From the NCBI RefSeq assembly GCF_024139115.2, contig NC_085139.1:250824067-250888066 (forward strand): DNA of 64,000 bases. The letters run 5' to 3'. The DNA is from Armigeres subalbatus. Its lineage: Eukaryota; Arthropoda; Insecta; Diptera; Culicidae. Below, one piece after another: positions 10,451 to 20,388 of the stretch. The notes under the pieces are model-generated. The model did not search any database. It was given only the letters and a program-made list of their open reading frames with translations, and was not told where the DNA came from. Numbering within the stretch: the stretch's first letter is position 1; each line of letters begins with the position of its first letter. The position numbers and the translations under genes are program-made.

Positions 10451-10895
10451 CTTCCAGAGGAATTCATGAAGGAACTTCCAAAGGAATTCCGGAGGAAGAA
10501 TTCCTGGAGAAACTTCCGGAGGAAAAATTCCTGGAGGAACTTAAGGAACTTCCAGAGGAGTGAAACATCAGGAGGAATTCCTTTAAGAACTCCTGGAGGA
10601 ACTTCTGGAGAAACTTATGGAAGAATTTCTTCAAGAACTTCAGGAGGAATTCCTGGAAGAACTTCTGGAAGAACTTCTGGAGGAAATTCTGGAGGAACTC
10701 CCGGAGGAATTCCTGGAGGAACTCCCGGTGGAATTCCTGGAAACTTTTGGAAGAATTCCTGGAGGAACATCCGGAGGAATTCCTGGAGGAACTCCCGGAG
10801 AAATTCTTCGAGGAACTTCCTGAAGAATTCCTGTACGAATTCCTGGAGGAACTCCCGGAGGAATTCCTGGAGGAACTTTCGGAGGAACTCGCGAC
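10451..10895 (-). repeat. Second island of the 24-base minisatellite, inverted orientation
   Basis: GGAACTTCC, GGAGGAATTCCTGGA and GGAACTCCCGGAGG words repeat with a period near 24. This is the orientation of the arm at 5396-5850, opposite to the main array. Units are diverged. Open frames here (EEFLEELPEEF-like) follow from the period. Confidence 0.85.
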
Positions 10896-11369
10896 CGTGA
10901 TTTTTACTCGGGAACAAAATACTGCCATTCTCTTTGTCTTTGCTCTGCCCATACTCCGAACTAAAGCCGAAAAGTAGCGCATGCATAGATTTTGCTCTCA
11001 GAATGCTGAAACAAACGATTCATGAAAGTCACAGCTGTCTAGGACGAATTTTCGGAATTAATCACTGCTGATGAAATCTAAAGAAGTTTGATACCCACCT
11101 TGCGGATTACCTACCAACGATCAATATCATCTAATTAACACATGTCCCTAGAAATCCGGATTTCCCGGAAAGCAGAGTGACCGGATCGGTCCATCCCGAT
11201 AACAACTTGATAGAAGAAGAAGGTTTTAGATCGGTTGAAAATTGCCTGAGATATAAGCATTTTAGTTTTGTGGGTACCCGGGTACCCAGCCAGCCTGTAA
11301 GGGGTTTTTTGTCGGCCACACAACGGTAAGATATTTGCAGGATCCAAGAAATAAACAAAAAGTAACAAA

Positions 11370-11832
11370 TGAGAAGTTTTTCTTCACTTTATCCCTACTT
11401 CCTTCTTCCTCCTTATTTTTTCTTCTTCGCTCATCCGTCCCACCTTTTTTTTCTTTCTTCTCTTTTCCCTCCTTCCTCTTTCTGTTTTCTTCTTACTTCG
11501 TCCTTCATTCATCTTCTTTCTTCTCTCTTTTTCCTTCTTTCTTCTTCCTATTTCTTTCTTCTTTCTTCTTCCTGCTTGCGTCTTCTTTTTTCTTTCTTCC
11601 TTATTTTTTCCTTCTACATCATTCTTCTTTATTCTTCTTCCTTATTGCTTTTCTTTCCTCTTACTTCCATCTTCCCTATTCCTTCCCCCTTCTTCCTTCT
11701 TTCCTCTTCCTTTTTGCTTTTCCCTTCTCTTTCTTCCGTCCATCTTCATCCATCCTTCTTCCTTCTTCCCTTTTCTTTTATCCTTCTTCCTTCTTCCTCT
11801 TCCTCTTCCTCTTCCTTCTTCCTTCGTTTTGA
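11370..11832 (+). repeat. Polypyrimidine tract (CTT/CCTT microsatellite)
   Basis: About 460 bases composed almost only of C and T, with runs of CTTCTTCCTTCTTTC. The open frame across it (LLPSSFFFL-like) is low complexity and not a gene. On the minus strand it is a purine tract able to form triplex DNA. Flanks show no target duplication. Confidence 0.92.
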
Positions 11833-12055
11833 CGTAGGACTACGTCTGTCTTTTCTATATTGGGGTACACTTTACGATTGCGAAAATCGGAGACCGTCAC
11901 GAAAATATGATAGACTTTAAACTTTAATATCTCAGCCGTTTACTGATTATTAACTATTTATTATCGATAATTATTAAAAAGTTTAGAAATAGGTAAACCA
12001 ACCAATCACGTACATGCATCACTAGCACAGACATCAAAAATCAATCACTTGCGGG
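11833..12055 (+). other. Intronic segment between pyrimidine tract and LINE
   Basis: AT-rich sequence with nothing recognisable. The 5' boundary of the following LINE is uncertain. Confidence 0.35.
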
Positions 12056-12995
12056 TTTGGATCTAATCCTCAGTTCGAACAAGATTTCACGCAGAGCTGA
12101 CGCATCAAAGCGATCGCAGCGGATCGAACACAGCATCACGGAGGCGCTGGTAACATTTTCAACGGAAATCCATCGCATTGGTGGTGGTCCTCGTGGTGCG
12201 GGCAGCAGGGACTATGTCCAAGGGCTTGACGATCCCTCCCCAGGCCATCTGCGAGTTGTGGGGCTTGCCTAGGATGTGGTGGGGTTTGACAGTGGGCCCT
12301 GTTAAACCTCTATAAAAAGCTGCATGTATCCGCAAGTAGGCTCCGGCAAAGCGACCGTGTGCCGCTCAAAGCGCACAAGCCCAAGTCCTGGTGTTAGGTG
12401 GGACGCTAAACAGCCCTGACACGACGGCCCTCCGACGAGACGGGAGGTTTGCGCAGGCCCAATAAGCCGCCTGGAAAACCAATAATTACGAACAATATAA
12501 GAGATAATGCGACTCGATATAATCGGCAAAGACCTAGACGAATAAAGGATCACGATTGGAAGCTTGGAACATGGAACTGCAAGTCGCTAGGTTCGCAGGT
12601 TGCGACAGAATGATCTACGATGAATTACATCGCCGCAACATCGACGTCGTGGTGCTGCAGGAGGTTTGCTGGACAGGACATAAAGTGTGGAAAAGTGGGC
12701 ATCGAGCGGCTACCTTCTACCAAAGCTGTGGCACCACCAACGAGCTGGGAACCGGCTTCATAGTGCTGGGTAAGATGCGCCAACGTGTGATTGGGTGGCA
12801 GCCAATCAACGCAAGGATGTGCAAGCTGAGGATAAAGGCCGTTTCTTCAACTATAGCATCATCAGACGACGAGAAAGAAGCGTTCTACGCACAGCTGGAG
12901 CAGACATACGATGGATGCCCACTGCGGGACGTCAAAATCGTCATCGGTGACATGAACGCTCAGGTAGGAAGGGAGGAAATGTATAGACCGGTCAT
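12056..12995 (+). mobile_element. LINE A (RTE-like), 5' region and start of endonuclease; interrupted
   Basis: After a 5' untranslated stretch (GTCCAAGGGCTTGACGATCC near 12215), frames around 12556-12982 encode a degenerate APE-type endonuclease. It includes VVVLQEVCWTG, ATFYQSCGTTNELGTGFIVLG, VIGWQPIN and VIGDMNAQVGREEMYRPVI. The element is cut at 12995 by another retroelement and resumes at 16540. The 13-base word ATAGACCGGTCAT at 12983-12995 recurs at 16527-16539 and is the target duplication. Clade placement (RTE, JAM1-like) is from general resemblance only. Confidence 0.85.
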
Positions 12996-13459
12996 TTTTT
13001 TTTTCTTCCTAAGCAATGGAGGGGGAATCTGCTCAACAGACATCCTGGGTTGTCCAGGAAGTGCGGGGTTAGGGACCACCTCCAACAGCAAACGAGGTAC
13101 ATTCCCGACCCGCTAAACCGTTTCCATTGCCGCCAAGCCCATAGTCCCTTCGGTACAACCAGAAAGTAATGCTTCAAAGGGGTGCCAGTGCACAACGCAC
13201 CCTCGAGGTTAGTTGAGTGGCCTTGCAGCACCAAACATCGTGACTCGCTTTTTTAGAAGAACACCATGGTATCGTGCCAGCGCATTGCCGGCTTTCCAGG
13301 TGGCCTTACCACGCCCTATGTCCTCGGAAGGTGGGAAGGGTCGACTTCGCGCCTGCTTCCCTCTGCACGACTGGTATCAAGAATGATGATGCCGCGTGCA
13401 CCCCAAATTGACCTCTCTGCGAAAGGGTCTATTCGCCAACACACAGAGGGACTTGCCGA

Positions 13460-14345
13460 CGCGGTACCTACGCCTGCCCCAGCCTTGACGAGGACCCCTT
13501 TCCGTCCTCGGGCTCGGAACCCGCCCGGTTGACCGACGCCGCGAAAGCGACGATACCATGTTGTTCTTCGCGCGGCCACTTGTTCGATAAAAGGATCGAG
13601 TTCGACCACAGAGCATGACCATCGGTATGACCCATGAAGCCGACTCCGATCCCTTGGACCACCTCTTATTTGCGCCTGAACTAGCCATCCTTGAGTCCAC
13701 GCGCCACCTTCTGTGTAGCTTCGAGACGATTTGGGCGATAGCCGATAAAACGGCGTTCCAGCCAACTTCATCTTTACACATCCTCCGAACTAGGTTGTCC
13801 GGGGTAGTGTCCAGACCAGGCTTGTAAAATGTCATCTGCATGTCATTTGACTAATTTGCTCATAACTTTCTTTAGAAGCCAAATTGATTCCATTGCTCTA
13901 AGTATAACATCTGAGGCTGGAGAGTGAAAACTCTCCAAAATGTCACGTGTCATTTGACATCATGTCATTTGAATGACATTTTGCCTCCCACGCCCCAGAT
14001 TACATATTTACAGCAAAGTCTTGTTAGACAAAGATGTAGGTCTATTTAAGCGCTATAAGTTCGTCATACAACATGAATTGATAGCTACCTTCTGAAACAA
14101 GTTCTGGGAAAATTATACAAACGAATGCAAATGACATTTTACAACACTGGTCCAGACCACATGTGGCAAGCATGTGGTCACGCATTGTGCGAAAACGTGG
14201 GCACACGAACAACACGTGTTCCGCCGTTTCCTCTAAACCTGCGCACACCAAACACTCGGGCGTGGCCGAGCAAGCCAGCTGCGTTACCTGCACTGTGATT
14301 TTGCAGCACGCCGGGTACTTCGAACCCTCCATGGGGTGCTTGATG
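13460..14345 (-). pseudogene. R1-like ORF2, C-terminal remnant
   Basis: The minus strand reads CKITVQVTQLACSATPECLV and CAGLEETAEHVLFVCPRF, with the C-X-C...H-C metal-binding pattern found at the C terminus of R1-type reverse transcriptases. It continues MRDHMLATCGLD, is interrupted by the hAT-type MITE at 13817-14149, and resumes in LDTTPDNLVRRMCKDE and WNAVLSAIAQIVSKLHRRWR. The N-terminal side is fused directly to the gag knuckle by deletion, in another frame, near 14340. Confidence 0.75.
13817..14149. mobile_element. hAT-type MITE (333 bp) with 8-base target duplication
   Basis: The flanks are the same 8 bases, GTCCAGAC, at 13809-13816 and 14150-14157. Left terminus CAGGCTTGTAAAATGTCAT and right terminus ATGACATTTTACAACACTG are inverted repeats starting with CAG, as in hAT elements. 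The interior has no coding capacity. It splits the R1 frame between GLD and TTPDN; the duplicated GTCTGGAC (minus strand) re-creates the Gly-Leu-Asp codons on both sides. Confidence 0.85.
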
Positions 14346-14512
14346 TTCACAATTGGGAGGGTTCGTGCAGCATTGTGCCTTATATCCCTCCAATCCGCAG
14401 CGTTGGCAGAGATTGTTTCTGTCAGGGCCTTTGCAGTCCCATTGCTTGTGCCCCGGTTCCAGGCACTTGAAGCAAACTTCGGGTTGTTCGTATATGCTCA
14501 CAGGGCATACCG
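14346..14512 (-). pseudogene. R1-like ORF1, zinc-knuckle part
   Basis: The minus-strand frame reads VCFKCLEPGHKQWDC and then LCQRCGLEGYKAQCC, two CCHC-type knuckles that bind nucleic acid in gag-like proteins. Upstream SVCPVSIYEQPE connects, after removal of the insertion at 14526-15776, to DASNVVKLG in the ORF1 segment at 15790 onward. Downstream the frame runs into unrelated RT tail sequence because of the internal deletion. Confidence 0.8.
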
Positions 14513-14525
14513 ACCATCCCACCTT

Positions 14526-15776
14526 TTTTTTTTTTTTTTTTACAAGGGAGAATGGATTTACACCCCAACCCAGTCCACGTGCATTTTAGTTGCCAAACTA
14601 CCCCCCGGAACTGTACTGGAGGGTCGGACTCGGCCATACCGGTAATACCGACTAAACTCTCTTGGGCTCCACCATCGTTTCCCCCAGGAACTACCTCGCA
14701 GTACTACTTCTGGGGGGATGGCAGTACTAAGCGTACTCGCTCATTATCGCTCACACAGGCACTCGTCCCACGCGAGACTGACTTGGGTGCTCGCACACCA
14801 TTCACTCCATTTGAGTCTTACTTGGATGCTCTCCCGGGCGCTCCGCTGCCATGCCGCGAGGTGTCAATAGCGGTAACTGCCTGGGCCTACAGATATTACG
14901 CTACGACACTCCTGCCTCAGCACGAGCAGATCAATCACAGCACTGCCGAAGCAGACCACACGCTACCCTGCCGAAGCAGGGACACTCCCCATGCACCACA
15001 TGTGCACAACTGTAGGTGTGTGGGTACAACCCACTGCTACCCTGCCGCCGAAGCAGCTTCTCCAAAGACCATTCGCTCCATGTGACCCTTTTCGGGTGCT
15101 CACTCTAACACTCCACTGCAATGCCTCGAGGTGCCGATGTGTACCTCGACTCCTACCTCAGCATGTGCAGTCCATACTCAGACTTCTGCTGCGCTTCGAG
15201 GTGACAATAGCGGTGACACGCTATGACACTCCTGCCTCAGCACAAACAGATCACTCACTCCCTGCCGAAGCAGCTCACGCGCTACCCTACCGAAGTAGGG
15301 ACACACCCCAACTCACTCTAACACTCCACTGCCATGCCTCGAGGTGTCGATAGCGGTATGTAGGGACAAATCAACCATACTACGCTACGACACTCCTACC
15401 TTAGCATGTGCAGTCCATACTCAGACTTCTGCTGCGCTTCGAGGTGACAATAGCGGTGACGCGCTATGACACTCCTGCCTCAGCACAAACAGATCACTCA
15501 CTCCCTGCCGAAGCAGCTCACGCGCTACCCTACCGAAGTAGGGACACGCCCCATGCCAATTGGCACTCCCTGGGCTTGTGCTTTTGAAGCGGCACACAGT
15601 CGCTTTGATAGAGTCTGATTACGGGCACTTGTGGTTTTTTGGGAGGGATTTTAGCAGAGCCCACTGCTAAATCCCACCACGCCCTAGGCAGTTCTCCCTG
15701 ACTCGCAGACAGCTGGGGAGGGGTCGTCAAGCCCTTGGACATGGTCCATGCTGTCCCTGCTGTCCCTGCTGCCCCC
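14526..15776 (-). mobile_element. Non-autonomous retroelement nested inside the R1-like LINE
   Basis: The flanks are ACCATCCCACCTT at 14513-14525 and 15777-15789, a 13-base target duplication. A T run (14524-14542) marks the tail of a minus-strand element. Its 5' end (minus strand from 15776) reads GGGGGCAGCAGGG, then GTCCAAGGGCTTGACGACCC and CTCCCCAG. This matches the 5' region of LINE A at 12195-12245. No reverse transcriptase or endonuclease frame is present in its 1251 bases. Two near-identical segments (about 15169-15303 and 15409-15545) form an internal repeat with a period near 240. Confidence 0.78.
15169..15545 (-). repeat. Internal direct repeat of the nested element (period about 240)
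   Basis: The word TCAGACTTCTGCTGCGCTTC begins near 15179 and again near 15419. It is followed in both by GAGGTGACAATAGCGGTGAC and CCGAAGCAGCTCACGCG. A shorter related segment (CTGCCTCAGCACGAGCAGAT) lies near 14911. The repeat unit contains CCTACCGAAGTAGGG, itself palindromic. Confidence 0.8.
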
Positions 15777-15789
15777 ACCATCCCACCTT

Positions 15790-16526
15790 GACGCTTCCTA
15801 ATTTGACTACATTAGAGGCGTCCGGTACAGATAGCCGAACCAATGCTACCTGCGTCCCTGCCGGACCTTTCCGTAGCCGAACGGCTGCGGTGGGCGTCTT
15901 TACTCCACACTGTCGCCGCAGTGCCGTGACGAGCTCTTCGACTTCGGTGATCTCGTCCAGGTCTTAGATTCACCTCCGTCGTGAGTGCCCTCACCTTGAC
16001 CGTCTCGCCTAGGACTTCCTCCGCCAGCTTCTTGTAGGCGGCGCCCTTTTGCGAGACGCCCCGCTTCAGCTCGAGGATCATCTCGCCCATCCGGGTACGT
16101 CTTATTCGACGTACGTCGGCGCCGAGTTCACCGAGCTGGACGTCACTCCTCATCGCCTTCAAGACGTCCGAGTACTTAGCCTCGTCCGTTTTGATGACTA
16201 GGGCATCGCCCCTGGAGCGATTGGCGCCTACCCTAGACTTCTTGCTACCCTCATTCGCCTGGGTCTTCTTTTCGGCCCTTGACGTCTTCGGTTTCCTCTT
16301 GTTCTTGACCAGGGTCCAGGAGGCGTCATCCCCCTCTATTTCCCTGGTCTGGTTCGGCTGAGAGCTCTCAGCCTGCCGTAACCCCTTACCACCGTATTTC
16401 CTGGGTAAACGGACCTTTCCAGGTCCTTCCTCCCCCGGTTTGGGAGGTACCTGGCAGCTTCCCAGCCCCACTACCCTTGTTCGGGGTAGTAACCCTCCGC
16501 GTTTTGGAGCGGCCCCCAGGGAGCTC
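15790..16526 (-). pseudogene. R1-like ORF1 (gag), N-terminal and central part
   Basis: From the ATG at 16528-16526 the minus strand encodes MSSLGAAPKRGG, a basic linker (VKNKRKPKTSRAEKKTQ) and a conserved gag core with ALVIKTDEAKYSDVLKAMR, VRRIRRTRMGEMILELKRG and YKKLAEEVLGETVKVRALT. A frameshift near 15967 moves the frame to DLDEITEVEELVTALRRQCG and then VALVRLSVPDASNVVKLG. The ATG overlaps the target duplication, so the copy is probably 5'-truncated exactly there. Confidence 0.78.
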
Positions 16527-16539
16527 ATAGACCGGTCAT

Positions 16540-18970
16540 CGGACCGGATAGTCTGCACACCGTATCGAATGACAACGGCCAACGATGCATAAACTTCGAG
16601 GAATGGTAGTTCTTCTTTCCCCGCAAAAATATCCAAGGCCACATGGAGATCACCTAACCAAGAAACGGAAAACCAAATCGACCACGTTCTAATCGACGGT
16701 AAATTCTTCTCCGACATCACGAACGTCCGCACTTACCGCAGTGCGAATATTGAATCCGACCACTACCTCGTTGCAGTATGCCTGCGCTTAAAACTCTCGA
16801 CGGTGTACAACATGCGTCGAAGTCGGACGCCGCGGCTTAACACGGTAGACTAGCCCAAGGATACGCCAGCAGCTGGAAGTGGCACTCCCAACGGAAGAGC
16901 AGCTAGGCGCAGCGTCTCTTGAAGATGGCTGGAGAGATATTCGATCCGCCATTGGTAGCACCGCAACCGCTGCACTTGGCACGGTGCCCCCGGATCAGAG
17001 AAACGACTGGTATGACGGCGAATGTGAGCAGTTAGTTGAGGAGAAGAATGCAGCATGGGCGAGATTGCAGCAACACCGCACGAAGGCGAACGAGGCACGA
17101 TATAAACGGGCGCGGAACTGACAAAACTCGATTTTCCGGAGGAAAAAACGCCAGCAGGAAGATCGAAACCGTGAAGAGACGGAGCAACTGTACCGCGCTA
17201 ATAATGCACGAAAGTTCTATGAGAAGTTGAACGGTTCACGTAAGGGCCACGTGCCACAGCCTGATATATGTGTAAGGACATAATCGAGAATCTTCTTACG
17301 AATGAGCGTGAGGTGATCCAAAGGTGGCGGCAGCACTATGAAGAACACCTGAATGGCGATGTGGCAGACGAAGATGGCGATATGGTGATGGACCTGGGAG
17401 AACGCGCGTAGGACATAATTTTACCGGTTCCGGATCTCCAGGAAATCCATGAGGAGATTGGCCGGCTGAAGAACAACAAAGCCCCTGACCAACTACCAGG
17501 AGAGCTATTTAAACACGGTGGTGAGGCACTGGCTAGAGCGCTGCACTGGGTCATTACCAAGATTTGGGAAGAGGAAGTTTTGCCGCAGGAGTGGATGGAA
17601 GCTGTCGTGTATCCCATCTACAAAAAGGGCGATAAGCTGGATTGTAGCAACTACCGCGCAATCACATTGCTGAATGCCGCCTACAAGGTACTCAAATTTT
17701 ATGCCGTCGACTAGCACCAATTGCAAGGGAGTTCGTGGGGCAGTACCAGGCGGGATTTATGGGTGAACGCTCTACCACAGACCAGGTGTTTGCCATACGT
17801 CAGGTATTGCAGAAATGTCGCGAGTACAACGTGCCCACACATCATCTATTTATCGACTTCAAAGCCTCATATGATACAATCGATCGGGACCAGCTATGGC
17901 AGCTTATGCACGAAAACAGATTTCCGGATAAACTGATGCGGTTGATCAAGGCGACGATGGATCGGGTGATGTGCGTAGTTCGAGTTTCAGGGGCATTCTC
18001 GAGTCCCTTCGAAACGCGTAGAGGGTTACGGCAAGGTGATGGTCTCTCGTGTCTGCTATTCAACATCGCTTTGGAGGGAGTAATACGAAGGGCAGGGATT
18101 GACACGAGTGGTACGATTTTCACGAAGTCCGTCCAGTTATTTGGATTCGCCGACGACATTGATATCATGGCACGTAACTTTGAGAGGATGGAGGAAGCCT
18201 ACATCAGACTGAAAGGCGAAGCTAAACGGATTGGACTAGACATCAACACGTCGAAGACGAAGTACATGATAGGAAGAGGCTCAAGAGAGGCCAATGTAAG
18301 CCACCTACCAAGAGTTTCTATCAGTGGTGACGAAATCGAGGTAGTTGAAGAATTCATGTACTTGGGCTCACTGGTGACCGACGATAATCATACCAGCAGA
18401 GAAATACGAAAACGCATCATAGCAGGAAATCGTACGTACTTTGGACTCCGCAAAATGCTCCGATCGAATAGAGTTCGTGGCCGTACCAAACTGACTATCT
18501 ACAATACGCTTATTAGAGCCGTAGTTCTCTAAGGACACGAGACCTGGACGATGCTCGTGGAGGACCAACGCGCACTTGGAGTTTTCGAAAGGAAAGTGCT
18601 GCGTACCATCTATGGTGGGGTGCAGATGGCGGACGGTACGTGGAGGAGGCGAATGAACCACGAGTTGCATCAGCTGTTGGGAGAACCATCCATCGTTCAC
18701 ACCACGAAAATCGGAAGACTGCGGTGGGCCGGGCACGTAGCCAGAATGTCGGACAGTAACCCGGTGAAAATGGTTCTTGACAACGATCCGACGGCAATAA
18801 GAAGGCGAGGTGCACAGCGGGCAAGGTGGATCGATCAAGTGGAGGAAGTTTTGCGGACCCTCCGCAGACTGCGTGGTTGGCGAAGTGCAGCCATGGACCG
18901 AGCTGAATGGAGAAGACTTTTATGTGCAGCACAGGCCACTCCGGCCTTAGTCTGGTAATAAATAAATAAA
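16540..18970 (+). mobile_element. LINE A (RTE-like), rest of endonuclease and reverse transcriptase
   Basis: The frame resumes after the insertion with ENQIDHVLIDGKFFSDI and ANIESDHYLVAV (endonuclease), passes a linker full of stops, then enters RT. RT motifs include YPIYKKGDKLDCSNYRAITL, VGQYQAGFMGERSTTDQ, LFIDFKASYDTIDR, GLRQGDGLSCLLFNIALEG and the catalytic FADDIDI near 18148-18168. An in-frame TAA near 18530 replaces the Tyr expected before GHETW. The protein ends VW-stop, followed at once by TAATAAATAAATAAAG (18955-18970). That very short 3' end with a simple-repeat tail is typical of RTE elements. The copy is dead. Confidence 0.85.
17735..18958 (+). pseudogene. LINE A reverse transcriptase, best-preserved segment
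   Basis: This is the longest intact RT segment, covering the fingers, palm and thumb and the C-terminal RWAGHVARM region. One in-frame stop near 18530 separates the two halves. Upstream frameshifts and stops in 16600-17730 separate it from the endonuclease. Confidence 0.82.
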
Positions 18971-19600
18971 GAATTTCTCATCACCGAAATACGGTCAAAA
19001 CTGATCATTCCTACTAAAGTTATGAAAAATGTGCTGTTATGGCCAAAAATAGTAACAAACATTGTCGACTATAATATAAGTAACAATCAACAAATCATTG
19101 ATTAATTTATTGCCGCATGATGACCGTGCATTTCTTAGTTGCTAATCCGTGGCTGACCAAAGCAAAATTGCTCAAGGAACCAATGGATAGAAGAATGGGA
19201 TTTGTCCATCCATCTCAATGTGCACAGTCCAAGGGTCGATAACGGTGCTGGCCACATCCTCACGGTCTATCGTGGATGAGAAGGAATTTATGGTGCAAAC
19301 ATTCGCTCACTACAAGCCGAGAACACCTCTGCACTCTCCGGGAAACTGGGTTAGGTTCTATGGTAGAGATTTGTCTTGGTTAACGGGTTGCCAATGTGAT
19401 AGGAATGAAAGGGTGATGGTTGTTATCCTTATTGGATGCCAAAACGAGCTTTTTCGCCCATTTTTTAGAATTCTAACAGTTACCTTCTAGAACTAGTCAA
19501 GTTGTATGTACTGGATAGAAGATGGAAACGGTATGAAAGCCCATTTTAAGTCCTAGCGATTGCAGGGAATATGTGAAATATAAGGAAAGATACAAAGTAT
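18971..19600 (+). other. Intron 3, distal part
   Basis: AT-rich segment without a recognisable exon or element. A few repeated-looking words are present but no boundaries can be set. Confidence 0.35.
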
Positions 19601-19603
19601 TAA

Positions 19604-19680
19604 TTGGGCCTGGCATTGAACCCACGACCTTCTGCGTACGAGAGAGAAGTGGTATCCATATGACCACCAAGCTCGTTATT
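19604..19680 (-). mobile_element. tRNA-derived SINE head or tRNA pseudogene
   Basis: On the minus strand GGTGGTCATATGGATACC resembles a D arm and GTCGTGGGTTCAATGCCAGGC resembles a T arm with its B-box GGTTCAA. The acceptor stem does not close well, so it is not a functional tRNA. No poly(A)-like tail was identified. Confidence 0.45.
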
Positions 19681-19762
19681 GTTTAATTTATTGCCGATTT
19701 TGTAAAAAAAAGAAAATTATGCCCTCAATCGCACTACATTTGATGTATTTTTCAATTCATAG

Positions 19763-19863
19763 ATTCACACCTACCGGCTGCATTCCGGATTGGGTGGCGA
19801 CATCAGCGTCCAGGAAATCATGCTCGAAAGTCAGCTCTGCTACATTATCCCTCAACAATTGCT
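19763..19863 (+). CDS. INPP4: INPP4-family phosphatase, exon 4
   Basis: Acceptor CATAG at 19758-19762. The frame reads IHTYRLHSGLGGDISVQEIM and then LESQLCYIIPQQLL, equivalent to the CRMYRF and LRILEQMAESVLSLHVP segment of human INPP4A. The donor GTGCGT at 19864 leaves CT of a Leu codon. The next intron is only 65 bases. Confidence 0.85.
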
Positions 19864-19928
19864 GTGCGTATTTGCTCATCTTTTTTATTCCCTGTTCATT
19901 ATTGACCATTTGATTCGTCCTTCCTCAG

Positions 19929-20322
19929 CTCTATATGGATCGCCCGCGAGAAGGAACTGCTGCAGGAAATCTCCGGAATGGGTGAACTGGGCGGAGAGTG
20001 GCGTCACCGCCAGATGGAACTGCTGGACAAACATCTGAAGCTGCTGAAAGACTACTCCCAAGCGAAGCAATTCCTGATGCAACAACAGCAGCAAGGCAAG
20101 TACTTCAAGGCCAGCTGCAAGAAGGCAGACGAAACGCTGGAGTTTGCTCCGGTTAATCTGCACTTGCAACGGATGTGGGCTCACAACGATACGCTGAAGC
20201 GGGCGGGCGTATTGGATGTTACGACTGTTGGCGCGTTCACTCGACATTCGGGGAAGTCCAAGACGGGTGGCTTGATCAAGTTGTTGCAACAGATCAAGGA
20301 TGCCAATGCCAAGAATGGTGGG
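19929..20322 (+). CDS. INPP4: INPP4-family phosphatase, exon 5 (NLHLQRM region)
   Basis: The acceptor CTCAG is followed by a C that completes the Leu codon. The exon encodes a long helical stretch (WRHRQMELLDKHLKLLKDYS) and then YFKASCKKADETLEFAPVNLH with LQRMWAHND. The human counterpart, [20 protein letters not shown], is the most recognisable non-catalytic signature of INPP4. A GAFTRHSGKSKTGGLIKL segment follows. Donor GTAAGT at 20323, phase 0. Confidence 0.93.
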
Positions 20323-20388
20323 GTAAGTGGGATGATCTTGATTCATAATTCAATATAATTTCATAATTCTTTTACATTCTTATTGCAG

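Larger units (their letters stand above)
12996..16526 (-). mobile_element. R1-like LINE inserted in LINE A, internally deleted
   Basis: It is a minus-strand element. Its poly(A) tail appears as the T run at 12995-13004 and a 13-base target duplication brackets it. From its 5' side it holds a gag-like ORF1 (15790-16526) and a gag zinc knuckle (about 14350-14512). A jump follows to the last part of the reverse-transcriptase protein (about 13460-14345), then a 3' untranslated region (12996-13460). The endonuclease and RT catalytic core are missing, so the copy cannot move itself. Two later insertions lie within it (13817-14149 and 14526-15776). Confidence 0.82.

Noticed and set aside
11335..11920. 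Proteins of 165 and 183 codons rich in Ser, Phe and Leu
   Set aside because: Low-complexity translation of a pyrimidine tract in two overlapping frames.
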